Shown here one piece after another: positions 18,548 through 27,265 of a stretch of 64,000 nt of DNA. How positions within the stretch are numbered: position 1 is the stretch's first letter; the number at the start of each line of letters is the position of its first letter. Under the pieces are notes generated by a model, which saw only the letters and a list, made by a program, of their open reading frames with translations, was not told where the DNA came from and did not search any database. A program made the position numbers and the translations under genes. Location: positions 124,001 to 188,000 of the forward strand of contig CALQKH020000001.1 in the NCBI GenBank assembly GCA_943331105.2, read 5' to 3'. This DNA comes from Akkermansia muciniphila (GTDB lineage Bacteria > Pseudomonadota > Gammaproteobacteria > Burkholderiales > Burkholderiaceae_C).

Positions 18548-19375
18548 ATGACGCAAGCCGTTTTGAGGTTGAAAAAAGCAAGCCTGGCTTGGGCACTCCT
18601 TTTTATTTTGGGGAGTGGCAGCGCTCAGGCTGCATTGTTTGGTGATGATGAGGCACGCCGAGCCATTTTGGACCTGCGTCAGCGCTTGGAGCAGGCACAA
18701 AACGCCAACAAAACACTTGTTGAACAAAGCGCACAACAGCAAAACCAACAAATCCAGCAGATCACGCAACAACACAACCAAACTTCGGCGCAATTGCGCT
18801 CTGCTTTGTTGGACTTGCAAACACAGATCGACAAGCTTCGTGCAGACTTGGCACAAAGCTTGGGAGCGCAAGAGCGTTTGGCTCGAGATTTGACAGAAGT
18901 TCAGCTGCGCCAAAAAGACACGCTGACCACCGTCGATGACCGCTTGCGCCGATTCGAACCCGTGAAAGTCACTGTGGACGGGCGAGAGGTTTTGGTTGAG
19001 CCTGCTGAAAAGGCTGACTTTGACCGGTCAATGGCATTGTTTCGGCAATCCGATTTTCCGGGGGCACAAGCGGCCTTCAGTGGATTTCTTTCGCGTTACC
19101 CCACCAGTGTTTACAAACCCTCCGGACTTTTTTGGTTGGGCAACGCCCAATATGCCAACAAGGCTTACCGCGAGGCGATGGCCAACTTTCAGCGCTTGTT
19201 GAGCGAGTCGCCAAACCACCCGAGGGCAGCCGAAGCCATGCTTGCGATCGCCAATGTACAGGTCGAACTCAAAGACCTCAAGGCCGCACGCAAAACCCTG
19301 GAGGACTTGCTCAAAGCCTTCCCTGCATCTGAAACAGCTGGCACGGCCCGTGAGCGTTTGAGCCGTTTGCGCTGA
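18548..19375 (+). CDS. cpoB: Cell division coordinator CpoB (YbgF)
   Basis: A 275-residue periplasmic protein that links Tol-Pal with peptidoglycan synthesis at the septum. A signal peptide ends near GSAQA. A Gln/Asn-rich coiled coil (about residues 35-125) gives trimerisation. The C-terminal third holds TPR repeats, including DFDRSMALFRQSDFPGAQAAF, YKPSGLFWLGNAQYANKAY and HPRAAEAMLAIANVQVEL. Domain order and position after pal are those of YbgF/CpoB, and length is close to E. coli (263). The next gene, a YeeE/YedE transporter, starts only 6 bases later, so it may share the transcript. Confidence 0.95.
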   Translation: MTQAVLRLKKASLAWALLFILGSGSAQAALFGDDEARRAILDLRQRLEQAQNANKTLVEQSAQQQNQQIQQITQQHNQTSAQLRSALLDLQTQIDKLRADLAQSLGAQERLARDLTEVQLRQKDTLTTVDDRLRRFEPVKVTVDGREVLVEPAEKADFDRSMALFRQSDFPGAQAAFSGFLSRYPTSVYKPSGLFWLGNAQYANKAYREAMANFQRLLSESPNHPRAAEAMLAIANVQVELKDLKAARKTLEDLLKAFPASETAGTARERLSRLR

Positions 19376-19381
19376 TCTCGC

Positions 19382-20497
19382 ATGCACTCCATTTCGGTCG
19401 CTGATCTGCACAATTTGACCGTCCAGATCTGGATCATTGGTTTTGTGCTGTCTTTGGCCGTTGGCGTCTTGATTCACCGGGGCCACTTTTGCACCATGGG
19501 TGCCATCAGTGATTGGGTGGTCATGCAAGATGCGACTCGCCTACGCCAATGGGCTTTGGCGCTGGCTGTGGCCATGATGGGTTTTGGCACGATGGCATTG
19601 TTGGGTTGGATAGACCCCGCCAACACCATTTATGCTGCCAAGCACCTCAGTTGGCTTTCAGGTCTCTTCGGGGGCGCTCTCTTTGGTGTGGGCATGGTGC
19701 TCGCATCAGGCTGTAGCAGCAAAACTTTGGTTCGTTTGGGTGCTGGAAATTTGAAGTCCTTGGTGGTTTTATTGGCCATGGCCGTTGCTGCCTTGGCCAC
19801 CATGAAGGGGCTGACAGCTGTTTGGCGGGTCAACTTCATAGATCCCATCGGCGTGCACTTGTCTCATGGCCCATTTATGGGGCAATGGTTATCGGCCATG
19901 ACCGGTTTGTCCTTGTCCAATGCTTGGGGCCTTTCGGCGGGTTTGGTTGCGCTGATTTTGTTGGTATGGGTCACGAAAGGGCGCGGCTTTAACACACTGT
20001 TCAACTGGGTCACAGGCGCGGGCCTAGGCCTGTTGGTGGTGGCCTTCTGGTGGTTGAGCGGCATTTTCGGCTTTGTCCCCGAACACCCCGAGACCTTGGA
20101 GCCTTTTTTCTTGACCACCCACAGTGGACGCATGGAGGCCTTGAGTTTCACGGCTCCCGTGGGTTACTGGCTGGATGCCTTGTTGTACTACAGCGACGGC
20201 AGCAAAAGACTCACGTTGGGCATGGTCACGGTGCTTGGGGTCTTGTCGGGTGCTTGCATCAGTTCAATTTTGCAGGGTTCATTTCGCTGGGAGAGCTTTA
20301 CACAGCGCTCAGATTTGCTCCGTCACCTGGTGGGGGGCAGCTTGATGGGGGCCGGCGGTGTGCTGGCCATGGGGTGTACTTTTGGTCAAGGCCTGACAGG
20401 TTTATCCACATTGAGCTTGGGCAGTGCCGTGTCAGTCACAGGCATTTTCGTGGGTGCCTACACAGCTTTGCAATGGCAAATGCGCAAAAGCCAATGA
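19382..20497 (+). CDS. YeeE/YedE family membrane transporter (thiosulfate/sulfur-type)
   Basis: A 371-residue polytopic inner-membrane protein with about nine or more hydrophobic helices. Two halves each carry a conserved cysteine motif: LASGCSSKTLVRLGAGN near residue 115 and AMGCTFGQGLTGLST near 335, plus HRGHFCTMGA near residue 35. These Cys-bearing re-entrant segments are the hallmark of YeeE/YedE (TsuA-type) sulfur-compound transporters; characterised members import thiosulfate. The substrate here is inferred only. The stop overlaps the tcdA start, and it follows cpoB closely, so transport and tRNA modification genes appear appended to the Tol-Pal operon. No TusA-like partner gene is beside it. 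Confidence 0.87.
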   Translation: MHSISVADLHNLTVQIWIIGFVLSLAVGVLIHRGHFCTMGAISDWVVMQDATRLRQWALALAVAMMGFGTMALLGWIDPANTIYAAKHLSWLSGLFGGALFGVGMVLASGCSSKTLVRLGAGNLKSLVVLLAMAVAALATMKGLTAVWRVNFIDPIGVHLSHGPFMGQWLSAMTGLSLSNAWGLSAGLVALILLVWVTKGRGFNTLFNWVTGAGLGLLVVAFWWLSGIFGFVPEHPETLEPFFLTTHSGRMEALSFTAPVGYWLDALLYYSDGSKRLTLGMVTVLGVLSGACISSILQGSFRWESFTQRSDLLRHLVGGSLMGAGGVLAMGCTFGQGLTGLSTLSLGSAVSVTGIFVGAYTALQWQMRKSQ

Positions 20498-21315
20498 GCA
20501 CGATGAAGCAGGCCCAACACGCTGATGTTTCTCAGCCGAACTTGAGCGAGACCGATGATGAAAGGCGCTTCGGTGGACTTGCGCGTCTTTATGGCGTCAC
20601 GGGTGCGAACAACATTCGCCAATCCCATGTGGCTGTGATCGGTTTGGGGGGCGTGGGCTCTTGGTCTGCCGAGGCTTTGGCGCGATCGGGCGTTGGTCAC
20701 CTGACCTTGATCGACATGGATCACATTGCGGAATCCAACATCAATCGGCAAATTCATGCGCTGACAGCGACCACTGGTCAGTCCAAGGTGTTGGCCATGC
20801 AGGCCCGAATTGCCCAAATTAATCCCGCTTGCAGGGTGGATGTGGTGGACGATTTTGTCACCCCCGAAAACTGGCCTTTTTTGATGAGTGATGTTCCTGA
20901 TGCGTTGATCGATGCCTGCGACCAGGTCAAAGCCAAAGTGGCCTTGGCCCATTGGGCCATCGAAAAGGGGGTCGGTTTTATCACCGTTGGAGCGGCTGGC
21001 GGTAAACGCTTGGCACACAAGGTGGATGTAGACGATTTGTCGCGCATCACCCATGATCCCTTGTTAGCCCAATTGCGCTACCGGCTGCGCAAATACCACC
21101 AAGCCCCGCGAGGTGAGCACCGTATGGGTGTGAAAGGTGTTTTCAGCCGCGAGTCGGTTGCGCCTCCGGATGCTTCTTGTGCCATCGACACTGACGGGTC
21201 TCTGAACTGCCACGGGTACGGATCGGTGGTGAGCGTGACCGCCACCTTTGGGATGTGTGCAGCTTCTGAAATTCTGAATTTTTTGGCAAGCCCAGACAAG
21301 AAGCCTAAAAATTAA
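20494..21315 (+). CDS. tcdA: tRNA threonylcarbamoyladenosine dehydratase (E1-like)
   Basis: A 273-residue ThiF/MoeB/E1-superfamily enzyme that cyclises t6A37 to ct6A37 in ANN-decoding tRNAs using ATP. The Rossmann motif VAVIGLGGVGSWSAEALARSG and LIDMDHIAESNINRQ (the DxDxxxxSNxxRQ nucleotide site) are plain. Family-specific GVKGVFSRESVAPP and the C-terminal GYGSVVSVTATFGM follow. The ATG at 20494 overlaps the YeeE stop; a longer in-frame reading back to 20050 lies inside the transporter gene and is rejected. By chance or not, a tRNA-Lys, whose ANN-class relatives are TcdA substrates, follows within 50 bases. Confidence 0.93.
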   Translation: MSTMKQAQHADVSQPNLSETDDERRFGGLARLYGVTGANNIRQSHVAVIGLGGVGSWSAEALARSGVGHLTLIDMDHIAESNINRQIHALTATTGQSKVLAMQARIAQINPACRVDVVDDFVTPENWPFLMSDVPDALIDACDQVKAKVALAHWAIEKGVGFITVGAAGGKRLAHKVDVDDLSRITHDPLLAQLRYRLRKYHQAPRGEHRMGVKGVFSRESVAPPDASCAIDTDGSLNCHGYGSVVSVTATFGMCAASEILNFLASPDKKPKN

Positions 21316-21318
21316 GGC

Positions 21319-21324
21319 TATAAT
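21319..21324 (+). promoter_or_regulatory. Probable -10 element for tRNA-Lys
   Basis: A perfect TATAAT begins 41 bases before the mature tRNA-Lys 5' end, overlapping no coding sequence (tcdA ends at 21315). No good -35 hexamer is visible at 16-18 bases upstream; the nearest is a poor CAGACA-like sequence inside the end of tcdA. Confidence 0.5.
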
Positions 21325-21359
21325 TTGAGTCTTGCTGGAGCGCATTGCCCTTTAGCATA

Positions 21360-21435
21360 GGGACCATAGCTCAGTTGGTAGAGCAGCGGACTTTTAATCC
21401 GTTTGTCGTGGGTTCGACCCCCGCTGGTCCCACCA
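21360..21435 (+). tRNA. tRNA-Lys (anticodon UUU)
   Basis: A complete 76-base cloverleaf. The 7-bp acceptor pairs GGGACCA with TGGTCCC, and the D arm contains AGCTCAGTTGGTAGAGC. The anticodon loop CTTTTAA reads UUU, the T arm contains GGGTTCGACCCCC, and a genomically encoded CCA end follows discriminator A. A strong terminator follows immediately. Confidence 0.98.
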
Positions 21436-21440
21436 GATTC

Positions 21441-21476
21441 AAAAGCACTTTGAACGCAAGTTCAAAGTGCTTTTTT
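21441..21476 (+). terminator. Rho-independent terminator after tRNA-Lys
   Basis: A 12-base perfect stem (21444-21455 with 21460-21471) closes on a GCAA tetraloop and is followed by T6. It starts 6-9 bases after the tRNA CCA end. Flanking A4/T6 extends the pairing, so it could also work in reverse for the ABC-F gene. Confidence 0.9.
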
Positions 21477-21617
21477 CTTGGCTTTCTGTCACATGCGGCT
21501 TGGCTGAATGCTCTTGCGAACGATCAAAGTGGGCTTCGTGCTTGGCTGGGGCCCATCAGAGTCTTATGAGATAAATAGACCAAAGCCCCTGCACTTTTGA
21601 TGGGGCACAGCTGCCAT

Positions 21618-23708
21618 TCAAGCCGCTGTGGCCTCCTCAAGCTTTGAGGTCAATTCAAGCCAGCGCTCTTCTAGCGCAGAGACCTCGTCGGCCAAAACTT
21701 TGAGTCGGCGGCCAGCATCTGCCATGTCGGCCGGTGAAATAGGCGTTGTCAGCAGAGTCTCCAATTTCACTTTTTCGGCCTCGATGCTGGCCATGCGTTT
21801 CTCGTTTTGCTCCAGCTCTCTTTTGAGGGGGCGTGTTTGAGCCGCCAAAAGTTGGCGTTTTTGTGCTTCAATTTTGCGTTGTTCGGCACCGCTGAGGCTC
21901 GGCGTAGTAAGGCTTGTTGTTGCAGACGTCAATGGCTTGACTGTCACATCTACAGCGGCAGTGCCAGTTAACGCATCAGTCGTGTTGGCGTGCAAAGCAA
22001 GCGCAGCCGCTGATGGCTCGTTTGCAGTCTTTTGTGAGGCGTTCGCGTTGATTGCAGGGGTCGCATCACGGGCGGTATTTTTAGCCAACTCGCGCAAGCG
22101 CTTGGACTCGTCCAGCAGGTATTTTTGGTAATCGTCCAAGTCCCCGTCAAAGGGCTCGACCTTGCCACGGCCCACCATCCAGAACTCGTCGCATACGGCA
22201 CGAAGCAGTGCGCGGTCGTGACTGACCAGCATGACAGTGCCTTCGAACTCGTTGAGCGCCATGGACAGCGCTTCGCGCGTGGCCAGATCCAAGTGGTTGG
22301 TTGGCTCGTCCAGCAGCAGCAAATTAGGCCGCTGCCAAACGATCATGGCCAGCACCAAGCGGGCTTTTTCGCCACCGCTCATGGTACCCACGGCCTGTTT
22401 GACCATGTCGCCCGTGAAGTTGAAAGTGCCCAAATAGTTGCGCAGGTCCTGCTCGCGGCTCGGTTCACCACTGTTGGGTCCCAGTTCTTTGGCCAATCGG
22501 ATCATGTGTTCCAGCGGGTTGTCCTGTGGGTGCAACACATCGAGTTCTTGTTGGGCAAAGTAGCCGATGTTCAGGCCCTTGCCCTCGGTCAGCGTGCCCG
22601 CCAGCAGCGGCATGGTGCGGGCAATGGTTTTGACCAAGGTCGACTTGCCCTGGCCGTTGGCCCCCAAAATGCCAATGCGCTGCCCGGCAAGAACCGATTT
22701 GCTCACGCCTTGCAAAATGGCTTTGGGTTCGTCGTCCACGACATAGCCAAAACTCGCTTCGCTGATGGCCAGCATCGGGTTAGGCAGGTTGTTGGGCTCT
22801 TTGAAGCCAAAGGTGAATTCAGCATCGGCCAGCAGCGGGGCCACTTTTTCCATGCGCTCCAGTGCCTTGACGCGGCTTTGCGCCTGCTTGGCTTTGCTGG
22901 CTTGGGCTTTGAAACGGGTGATGAACTTTTGCAGGTGCGCGATTTTGTCCTGCTGTTTGGCAAAAGATGCCTGCTGCAACTCCATCTGTTGGGCGCGCAA
23001 GATCTCAAACGCGCTGTAGTTGCCGCCATAGCGGGTCAGCTTGGCCTGATCGATGTGCAGGGTGACGTTGGTCACAGCATCCAAAAATTCACGATCGTGG
23101 CTGATCACGATCATGGTGCCCGCATAGCGTTGCAACCAGGCTTCAAGCCAGACCAAGGCGTCCAAGTCCAAGTGGTTGGTGGGTTCGTCCAGCAGCAGGA
23201 TGTCGGACGGACACATGAGCGCCCTGGCCAGTTGCAAGCGCATGCGCCATCCGCCCGAAAAACTGTTGACGGGATTGTTGAGTTCGTCCACCCGAAAGCC
23301 CAGACCCAAAATCAACGCCTCGGCACGGGGCAGGGCGTCGTGGTCGCCCGCATCGGCCAAGTCGGTGTAAACGTGAGCCATTTCCATGCCATCTCCGCTG
23401 GCTTCTGCGGCAATCAAGCGTTGTCGCAGTTCGGCCAAGCGGGTGTCGCCCTCCAGCACGAAGTCCGATGCAGGCTGGTCGGTTTCTGGCATGTTTTGTG
23501 CCACTTGGCCCATGCGCCACTGGCGGGGCATGTCAAAGTCGCCACCGTCTTCAGTGAGGCCCCCGTTGAACAAGGCAAACAAGGTGGATTTTCCCGCACC
23601 GTTGCGCCCAACCAAGCCGACTTTTTCGCCAGGGTTCAGGGTAACGGAGGCTTTGTCCAACAGCACCTTGGTGCCTCGGCGCAGGGTGACGTTTTTGAGG
23701 TTGATCAT
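21618..23708 (-). CDS. ABC-F family ATPase (YheS/Uup type translation factor)
   Basis: A 696-residue soluble protein with two ABC domains and no membrane segments. ABC1 has GRNGAGKST near 36, signature NSFSGGWRMRLQLARAL and Walker B ILLLDEPTNHLD. A charged P-site-tRNA-interaction linker carries FKAQASKAKQAQSRVKALER, and ABC2 has GANGQGKST and TMSGGEKARLVLA. This is ABC-F architecture, ribosome-associated ATPases that act on the E site. Proportions fit YheS best. Unlike E. coli YheS (637 aa), about 75 Ala/Thr/Ser-rich residues separate ABC2 from a C-terminal coiled coil (KRELEQNEKRMASIEAEKVK). It is probably transcribed from the 111-base gap upstream. Confidence 0.9.
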   Translation of the reverse strand: MINLKNVTLRRGTKVLLDKASVTLNPGEKVGLVGRNGAGKSTLFALFNGGLTEDGGDFDMPRQWRMGQVAQNMPETDQPASDFVLEGDTRLAELRQRLIAAEASGDGMEMAHVYTDLADAGDHDALPRAEALILGLGFRVDELNNPVNSFSGGWRMRLQLARALMCPSDILLLDEPTNHLDLDALVWLEAWLQRYAGTMIVISHDREFLDAVTNVTLHIDQAKLTRYGGNYSAFEILRAQQMELQQASFAKQQDKIAHLQKFITRFKAQASKAKQAQSRVKALERMEKVAPLLADAEFTFGFKEPNNLPNPMLAISEASFGYVVDDEPKAILQGVSKSVLAGQRIGILGANGQGKSTLVKTIARTMPLLAGTLTEGKGLNIGYFAQQELDVLHPQDNPLEHMIRLAKELGPNSGEPSREQDLRNYLGTFNFTGDMVKQAVGTMSGGEKARLVLAMIVWQRPNLLLLDEPTNHLDLATREALSMALNEFEGTVMLVSHDRALLRAVCDEFWMVGRGKVEPFDGDLDDYQKYLLDESKRLRELAKNTARDATPAINANASQKTANEPSAAALALHANTTDALTGTAAVDVTVKPLTSATTSLTTPSLSGAEQRKIEAQKRQLLAAQTRPLKRELEQNEKRMASIEAEKVKLETLLTTPISPADMADAGRRLKVLADEVSALEERWLELTSKLEEATAA

Positions 23709-23819
23709 GAAAAAACAATGACCGGAATTGTTCCGGGATAAGGGGCGGCGTCAGCGCAGGGGCTGAAACTGCTTCGGGATAACCCGCTATTTTCGCCGAT
23801 GTGGGTTCAGTCTGGCCCG

Positions 23820-24698
23820 TTAAAGGGTGAGCAATGCTTCTCGGGTCATGAGCAAGACCTGATCGTCGCCTGCGCTGGTGTCCAACCAAGTTACCTCGAG
23901 CGCTGGAAAGGCGGCGATGAAATGCTCCACCTCGTTGCCGATCTCCAGCACCAGCACTGCGTTCTCGCTCATCCTTTTGGGGGCGTCTTTGAGCAGCTGC
24001 CGCACAAAGTCCATACCGTCCGTGCCGCCAGCCAGGGCCAGCTCAGGCTCAGCGCGGTATTCGGCAGGCAGGGCGTCCATGCTGGCTTGGCAGACATAAG
24101 GCGGGTTGCACACAATCAGGTCAAACGGGCCAGGCACGGAAGACATGCCATCGCTGTGCACCAGCGTCACCCGCTCTTGTAAGCCATGCCGCTCGACGTT
24201 GATGGCCGCCACGGCCAGTGCTTCGTCTGAAATATCAGCCCCAGTCACCAACACTTCAGGCCAGGCCAGCGCCGCCAACACAGCCAAACTGCCGTTGCCC
24301 GTGCACAGGTCAAGAACTTGCTTGGTTTGCTCGCTGAGCCAAGCGTCGATGGTGCCGTCGGCCAGCACCTCAGCGATCAGGCTGCGCGGCACGATGGCGC
24401 GTTCGTCGATGTAAAAAGACACACCTTGCAACCAGGCCTCTTGGGTCAGGTAGGCGGCGGGCTTGCGGGTGCTGATGCGCTCTTCAATCAATGCAGCGCA
24501 AGCTGATTGCTGGTCAGCCGTCAGCTCCTGATCGGCCACCTCGTTCAAGTCTGTATCGAGCGGCAGTCCCAAGTGCCATAGGACGAGCCAAACGGCTTCA
24601 TCAAACGCATTGAGTGTGCCGTGCCCATAGGAAAGCTTTGCTTGGTCTAAGCGGGCAGCAGATTCTTCTAAAAGTGCCGAGAGCTTCAAACCGCTCAT
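23820..24698 (-). CDS. prmB: 50S ribosomal protein L3 glutamine N5-methyltransferase
   Basis: A 292-residue class I SAM methyltransferase of the HemK/PrmB family. The SAM motif is [20 protein letters not shown], and the catalytic NPPY tetrad is at ~198-201 (IVCNPPYVC). The N-terminal helical domain and the [24 protein letters not shown] segment favour PrmB (ribosomal protein L3) over PrmC (release factors), which usually sits beside prfA. The ATG at 24698 overlaps the dapE stop; longer reverse-strand readings into dapE are out-of-frame shadows. It is the last gene of dapC-dapE-prmB. Confidence 0.92.
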   Translation of the reverse strand: MSGLKLSALLEESAARLDQAKLSYGHGTLNAFDEAVWLVLWHLGLPLDTDLNEVADQELTADQQSACAALIEERISTRKPAAYLTQEAWLQGVSFYIDERAIVPRSLIAEVLADGTIDAWLSEQTKQVLDLCTGNGSLAVLAALAWPEVLVTGADISDEALAVAAINVERHGLQERVTLVHSDGMSSVPGPFDLIVCNPPYVCQASMDALPAEYRAEPELALAGGTDGMDFVRQLLKDAPKRMSENAVLVLEIGNEVEHFIAAFPALEVTWLDTSAGDDQVLLMTREALLTL

Positions 24699-25870
24699 GC
24701 CGACAGACCCGCGTTGAGTTGTTCCAGCGTACGCCGGTAAATGGCCTTGAGGGGTGCCATATCGCTCAGGGCCACATGCTCGTTCACCTTGTGGATGGTC
24801 GCGTTGGGGGGGCCGAACTCGATGACCTGTGAGCAAATTTGCGCAATGAAGCGGCCGTCGCTGGTGCCCCCAGTTGTCGACAGCTCGGTAGAGAGGCCAG
24901 TTTCGTCGGTGATGGCTTGTTGAATGGCTTTGACCAAGGTGCCGGGCGTGGTGAGGAAAGGCAAGCCGCCGATGGTCCATTTCAGCTCGTAATTCACCCC
25001 ATGCCGGTCCAACACGTCGGTCAGGCGCTCCTGCAGGCTCTCGGGCGTGGATTCGGTACAAAAGCGAAAGTTGAAATCCACCACGCAGTCGCCGGGGATC
25101 ACATTGCTCGCGCCCGTGCCTGCATGGATGTTGCTGACCTGCCAACTGGTGGGTGGGAAAAACGCGTTGCCCTCGTCCCAACGGATGCCGACCAACTCGG
25201 CCAGAGCTGGGGCAAGGCTGTGAATCGGGTTCTCGGCCAAGTGTGGATAGGCGATGTGGCCTTGTACCCCTTTGACGGTGAGTTTGCCGCTCATCGTGCC
25301 GCGCCGGCCATTTTTGATCATGTCGCCAGTTTTAATCACCGAGGTGGGCTCACCCACGATGCAAAACTGGGGTGTTTCACCCCTTGCCACCAGTTCTTTG
25401 CAAACCACGACAGTGCCGTCCAGAGCGGGACCTTCTTCGTCACTGGTCAGCAAAAAGGCAATGCCCAAAGCGGGATCTGGATTCTGGGCCAGAAACTCAT
25501 GCACTGCCACCACCATGGCAGCCAGCGAGGTTTTCATGTCACTTGCGCCGCGGCCAAAAAGTTTGCCGTCTTTGTGGGTGGGCGTGAAGGGGTCGCTGTC
25601 CCATTGCGCCAGTGGCCCCGTCGGCACCACGTCAGTGTGTCCCGCAAATGCCAACGTTTGATCCGATGAACCCGCACGCTTGGCCCACAGATTGCGCACG
25701 CGGAAAATCTCAGGGCCCGAGTCCATGAACTCGCACACAAAGCCCAAGGGCTGGAGCGCTTGGGTGATCAGATCGAGGCAGCCCGCGTCATCGGGGGTGA
25801 CAGAGGGGCGTGAAATCAGTTGCTCAGCCAGGCGCAGGGTGTCGGTGCAAACAGCAGCAGAGGCGCTCAT
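24695..25870 (-). CDS. dapE: Succinyl-diaminopimelate desuccinylase
   Basis: A 391-residue di-zinc M20-family hydrolase. It converts N-succinyl-LL-diaminopimelate to LL-diaminopimelate and succinate, supplying lysine and peptidoglycan cross-links. Metal and catalytic segments are visible: [45 protein letters not shown] and the terminal [13 protein letters not shown]. Its ATG overlaps the dapC stop and its own stop overlaps the prmB start. Together with dapC upstream this makes a dedicated diaminopimelate segment using the succinylase branch. Confidence 0.97.
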   Translation of the reverse strand: MSASAAVCTDTLRLAEQLISRPSVTPDDAGCLDLITQALQPLGFVCEFMDSGPEIFRVRNLWAKRAGSSDQTLAFAGHTDVVPTGPLAQWDSDPFTPTHKDGKLFGRGASDMKTSLAAMVVAVHEFLAQNPDPALGIAFLLTSDEEGPALDGTVVVCKELVARGETPQFCIVGEPTSVIKTGDMIKNGRRGTMSGKLTVKGVQGHIAYPHLAENPIHSLAPALAELVGIRWDEGNAFFPPTSWQVSNIHAGTGASNVIPGDCVVDFNFRFCTESTPESLQERLTDVLDRHGVNYELKWTIGGLPFLTTPGTLVKAIQQAITDETGLSTELSTTGGTSDGRFIAQICSQVIEFGPPNATIHKVNEHVALSDMAPLKAIYRRTLEQLNAGLSA

Positions 25871-27087
25871 TTTTGATCCTTGTGAGGGTGTTCACGCACA
25901 AAACGGGCAATCCGCTCGGCCGCTTCCAGGCATTCAGGGGTTTCGGCCACCAAGGCCATGCGAATACGTCCTTGCCCAGGGTTGCCGCCATTGAAATCGC
26001 GTGCCAAGTAGCTGCCGGGCAGCACGGTGACGTGTTCACTGGCATAAAGGGCTTGGGCAAATGCGGCGTCGTCGCCTTGCCAGCCTGCTGGCACGCCAGC
26101 CCAAAGGTAAAAGCTTGCGTCGGGCAATTTCACGTCCAGCACCTCGGCCAAGACGGGCGTGACTTGGGCAAACTTGGTGCGGTACTGGTACCGGTTGTCC
26201 ACCACATGGGCTTCGTCGCCCCAAGCGGCCACGCTGGCGGCTTGCACGACCGGGCTCATGGCGCTGCCGTGGTAAGTGCGGTAAAGCAAAAACTGTTTGA
26301 TGACAGCCGCATCACCGGCCACAAAGCCGCTGCGCAAGCCGGGTACATTGCTGCGCTTTGAAAGACTGGTGAAGGCGATCAAACGTTTGAAGTCGGTGCG
26401 CCCGAGTTGGTGGGCCGCTTCGAGCCCACCCAATGGCGCCTCATCGCGAAAGTAAATCTCGCTGTAACACTCGTCAGAAGCGATGACGAAGCCGTATTTA
26501 TCCGACAACTCAAACAACTTTGACCATTCGGACAGCGGCATGACCGCCCCCGTGGGGTTGCCGGGTGAGCAAACAAACAGCAGCTGCGTTCGCGCCCACA
26601 CCTCGCCGGATACGCTGTCCCAGTCGTTGGCAAAGTTGCGTGCCGGGTCGCTGGGCACGTAGTGCACCTGAGCGCCGGACAGCAAGGCTGCACCCTCGTA
26701 AATTTGGTAGAAAGGGTTGGGGCTCACCACCGTGGGTTCAGGGCGGGTTGGATCGATCACGGTTTGCGTGAGGGCAAAAAGGGCCTCTCGTGAACCGTTC
26801 ACGGGCATAACCTGCGTGACCGGGTCCAGTGACAATCCATAGCGAGTTTGCAACCAAGCGGCGCAGGCTTTGCGCAGCGCAGGTTCACCTGCAGTGGCCG
26901 GATATGCCGACAAGCCGGTGGCGACAGAAGCTTTGAGCGCTTCTTGGATGAAAGCGGGCGTGGCGTGCTTGGGTTCGCCAATGCCAAGGCTGATGTGGCG
27001 CAAGGCTGGGTTGGGCGTGCGGCTTGCGAACAGCTGCTTGAGCCGTTCAAAAGGATAGGGTTGCAGCTTGGTGAGAAGGGGGTTCAT
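25867..27087 (-). CDS. dapC: Succinyldiaminopimelate transaminase DapC
   Basis: A 406-residue class I/II PLP aminotransferase. It shows the substrate/PLP segments [51 protein letters not shown] and the lysine site [20 protein letters not shown]. Converting N-succinyl-2-amino-6-ketopimelate to N-succinyl-LL-DAP is inferred from its coupling to dapE and from the beta-proteobacterial DapC opening [20 protein letters not shown]. The ATG at 27087 is chosen; a 28-residue upstream extension starts with unrelated sequence. It is divergent from smc across a 178-base spacer. Confidence 0.93.
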   Translation of the reverse strand: MNPLLTKLQPYPFERLKQLFASRTPNPALRHISLGIGEPKHATPAFIQEALKASVATGLSAYPATAGEPALRKACAAWLQTRYGLSLDPVTQVMPVNGSREALFALTQTVIDPTRPEPTVVSPNPFYQIYEGAALLSGAQVHYVPSDPARNFANDWDSVSGEVWARTQLLFVCSPGNPTGAVMPLSEWSKLFELSDKYGFVIASDECYSEIYFRDEAPLGGLEAAHQLGRTDFKRLIAFTSLSKRSNVPGLRSGFVAGDAAVIKQFLLYRTYHGSAMSPVVQAASVAAWGDEAHVVDNRYQYRTKFAQVTPVLAEVLDVKLPDASFYLWAGVPAGWQGDDAAFAQALYASEHVTVLPGSYLARDFNGGNPGQGRIRMALVAETPECLEAAERIARFVREHPHKDQK

Positions 27088-27265
27088 AACCCGATTATCC
27101 GGGAAGGCTGGGTTGAACTCAGCGAGTAGGCTTTTGCGCCACCAGGCACTATCAACCTTCATCTTGGCCATTCCTGTCAGTTAATATTGATGTTTTCGGG
27201 CCATGGCTGTCTGGGCTGCCCTATTTATTTGATCTTCAATCGATCCGACAACGAACCGAACCACC
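27088..27265. other. Divergent dapC/smc intergenic spacer
   Basis: These 178 bases separate the dapC start (reverse) from the smc start (forward) and must hold both promoters. I see an AT-rich patch TTAATATTGATG at 27181-27192 that could serve as a -10 for smc, but no convincing -35 at proper spacing. A small inverted repeat CCCGATTATCCGGG lies beside the dapC start. No gene or RNA is recognised. Confidence 0.4.

Noticed and set aside
20050..20493. 148-residue upstream extension of tcdA
   Set aside because: It overlaps the YeeE/YedE gene in another frame and has no similarity to the E1-like family; the ATG at 20494 gives the proper start.
22125..23741. 538-residue forward open frame opposite the ABC-F gene
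   Set aside because: Antisense to two conserved ATPase domains; Gln/His/Phe-rich composition is that of a frame shadow.
23820..25181. Longer (453-residue) version of prmB
   Set aside because: The extra N-terminus is out-of-frame dapE sequence rich in Arg/His; the ATG at 24698 overlapping the dapE stop fits the family.
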